Shown here one piece after another: positions 63,891 through 64,000 of a stretch of DNA of 64,000 bases. Source of the DNA: Porphyra umbilicalis (taxonomy: Eukaryota > Rhodophyta > Bangiophyceae > Bangiales > Bangiaceae). A model generated the notes under the pieces. The model saw only the letters and a list, made by a program, of their open reading frames with translations. It was not told the DNA's origin and did no database searches. A program made the position numbers and the translations under genes. Each line of letters opens with the position of its first letter. Within the stretch, counting starts at the first letter, position 1. Location of the stretch: the NCBI GenBank assembly GCA_002049455.2, contig KV918962.1, forward strand, positions 1-64,000. The letters run 5' to 3'.

Positions 63891-64000
63891 ATGTTCAACC
63901 TCGCACAGGCGCCCAGCGCCGCGCCGTCCCATGACCATCGCCCCATCGGTCCACCACCCCCTGCCGTGCCGCCGCCCCCCATGCATCGCAGCGTGAAAAC
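63891..64000 (+). CDS. Start of a gene running off the right edge
   Basis: An ATG at 63,891 in the context GTCGACCACCATG opens a frame MFNLAQAPSAAPSHDHRP followed by a proline-rich stretch, still open at the end of the window. It begins 228 bases after the stop of the histone-fold gene. It is too short to assign a function. Confidence 0.4.
   Translation, partial: MFNLAQAPSAAPSHDHRPIGPPPPAVPPPPMHRSVK

Overview
The window is nuclear DNA of a eukaryote with very high GC, few introns and proteins full of alanine, glycine and proline runs. A bangiophyte red alga such as Porphyra or Pyropia would fit (inference from composition, one short intron in the only gene where I can see one, and the transposon mix); no single gene proves it. 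Many genes change reading frame exactly at runs of seven or more G or C, which looks more like miscounted homopolymers in the assembly than like decay.

Host genes, left to right: a RING-H2 E3 ligase (2.6-3.7 kb, minus); a ~1,080-residue protein with an AT-hook, a bZIP-like basic stretch and a STAND-type winged-helix/TPR tail but no NTPase (6.9-10.2 kb, plus); a membrane-anchored FkbM-like methyltransferase (11.4-12.4 kb, minus); a large helix-turn-helix protein with a GMQGS repeat array and a PB1-like domain (18.5-22.6 kb, minus); a full-length ABCB/MDR-type ABC transporter (24.6 to about 30.3 kb, minus); a probable SAGA Spt7/SUPT7L-like histone-fold protein with one intron (58.6-63.7 kb, plus); and the start of another gene at the right edge.

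The rest is mostly transposons, many with ends I could define by eye. These are a Tc1/mariner-like element with TA flanks (16,678-17,463), a hAT-like element with a perfect 8-bp duplication (17,521-18,251), a whole Tigger/pogo element (31,726-34,760), a second hAT-like element (34,947-35,801), a decayed PIF/Harbinger transposase (36,673-38,063), a Myb/SANT-like gene split by a young Ty3/gypsy LTR retrotransposon (39,676-49,903), a TA-flanked MITE with 29-bp inverted repeats (54,555-54,982) that has a truncated relative at the left edge (163-539), and a Harbinger-type MITE with TTA duplications (55,203-55,765). The LTR element carries a long open frame antisense to its own gag-pol, the least explained object in the window. 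Minisatellites, a (CA)n tract, a 54-bp perfect palindrome and (CGG)n tracts fill further gaps.

No tRNA, rRNA, CRISPR or organellar sequence was seen. All similarity statements come from motif recognition by eye, not from searches.
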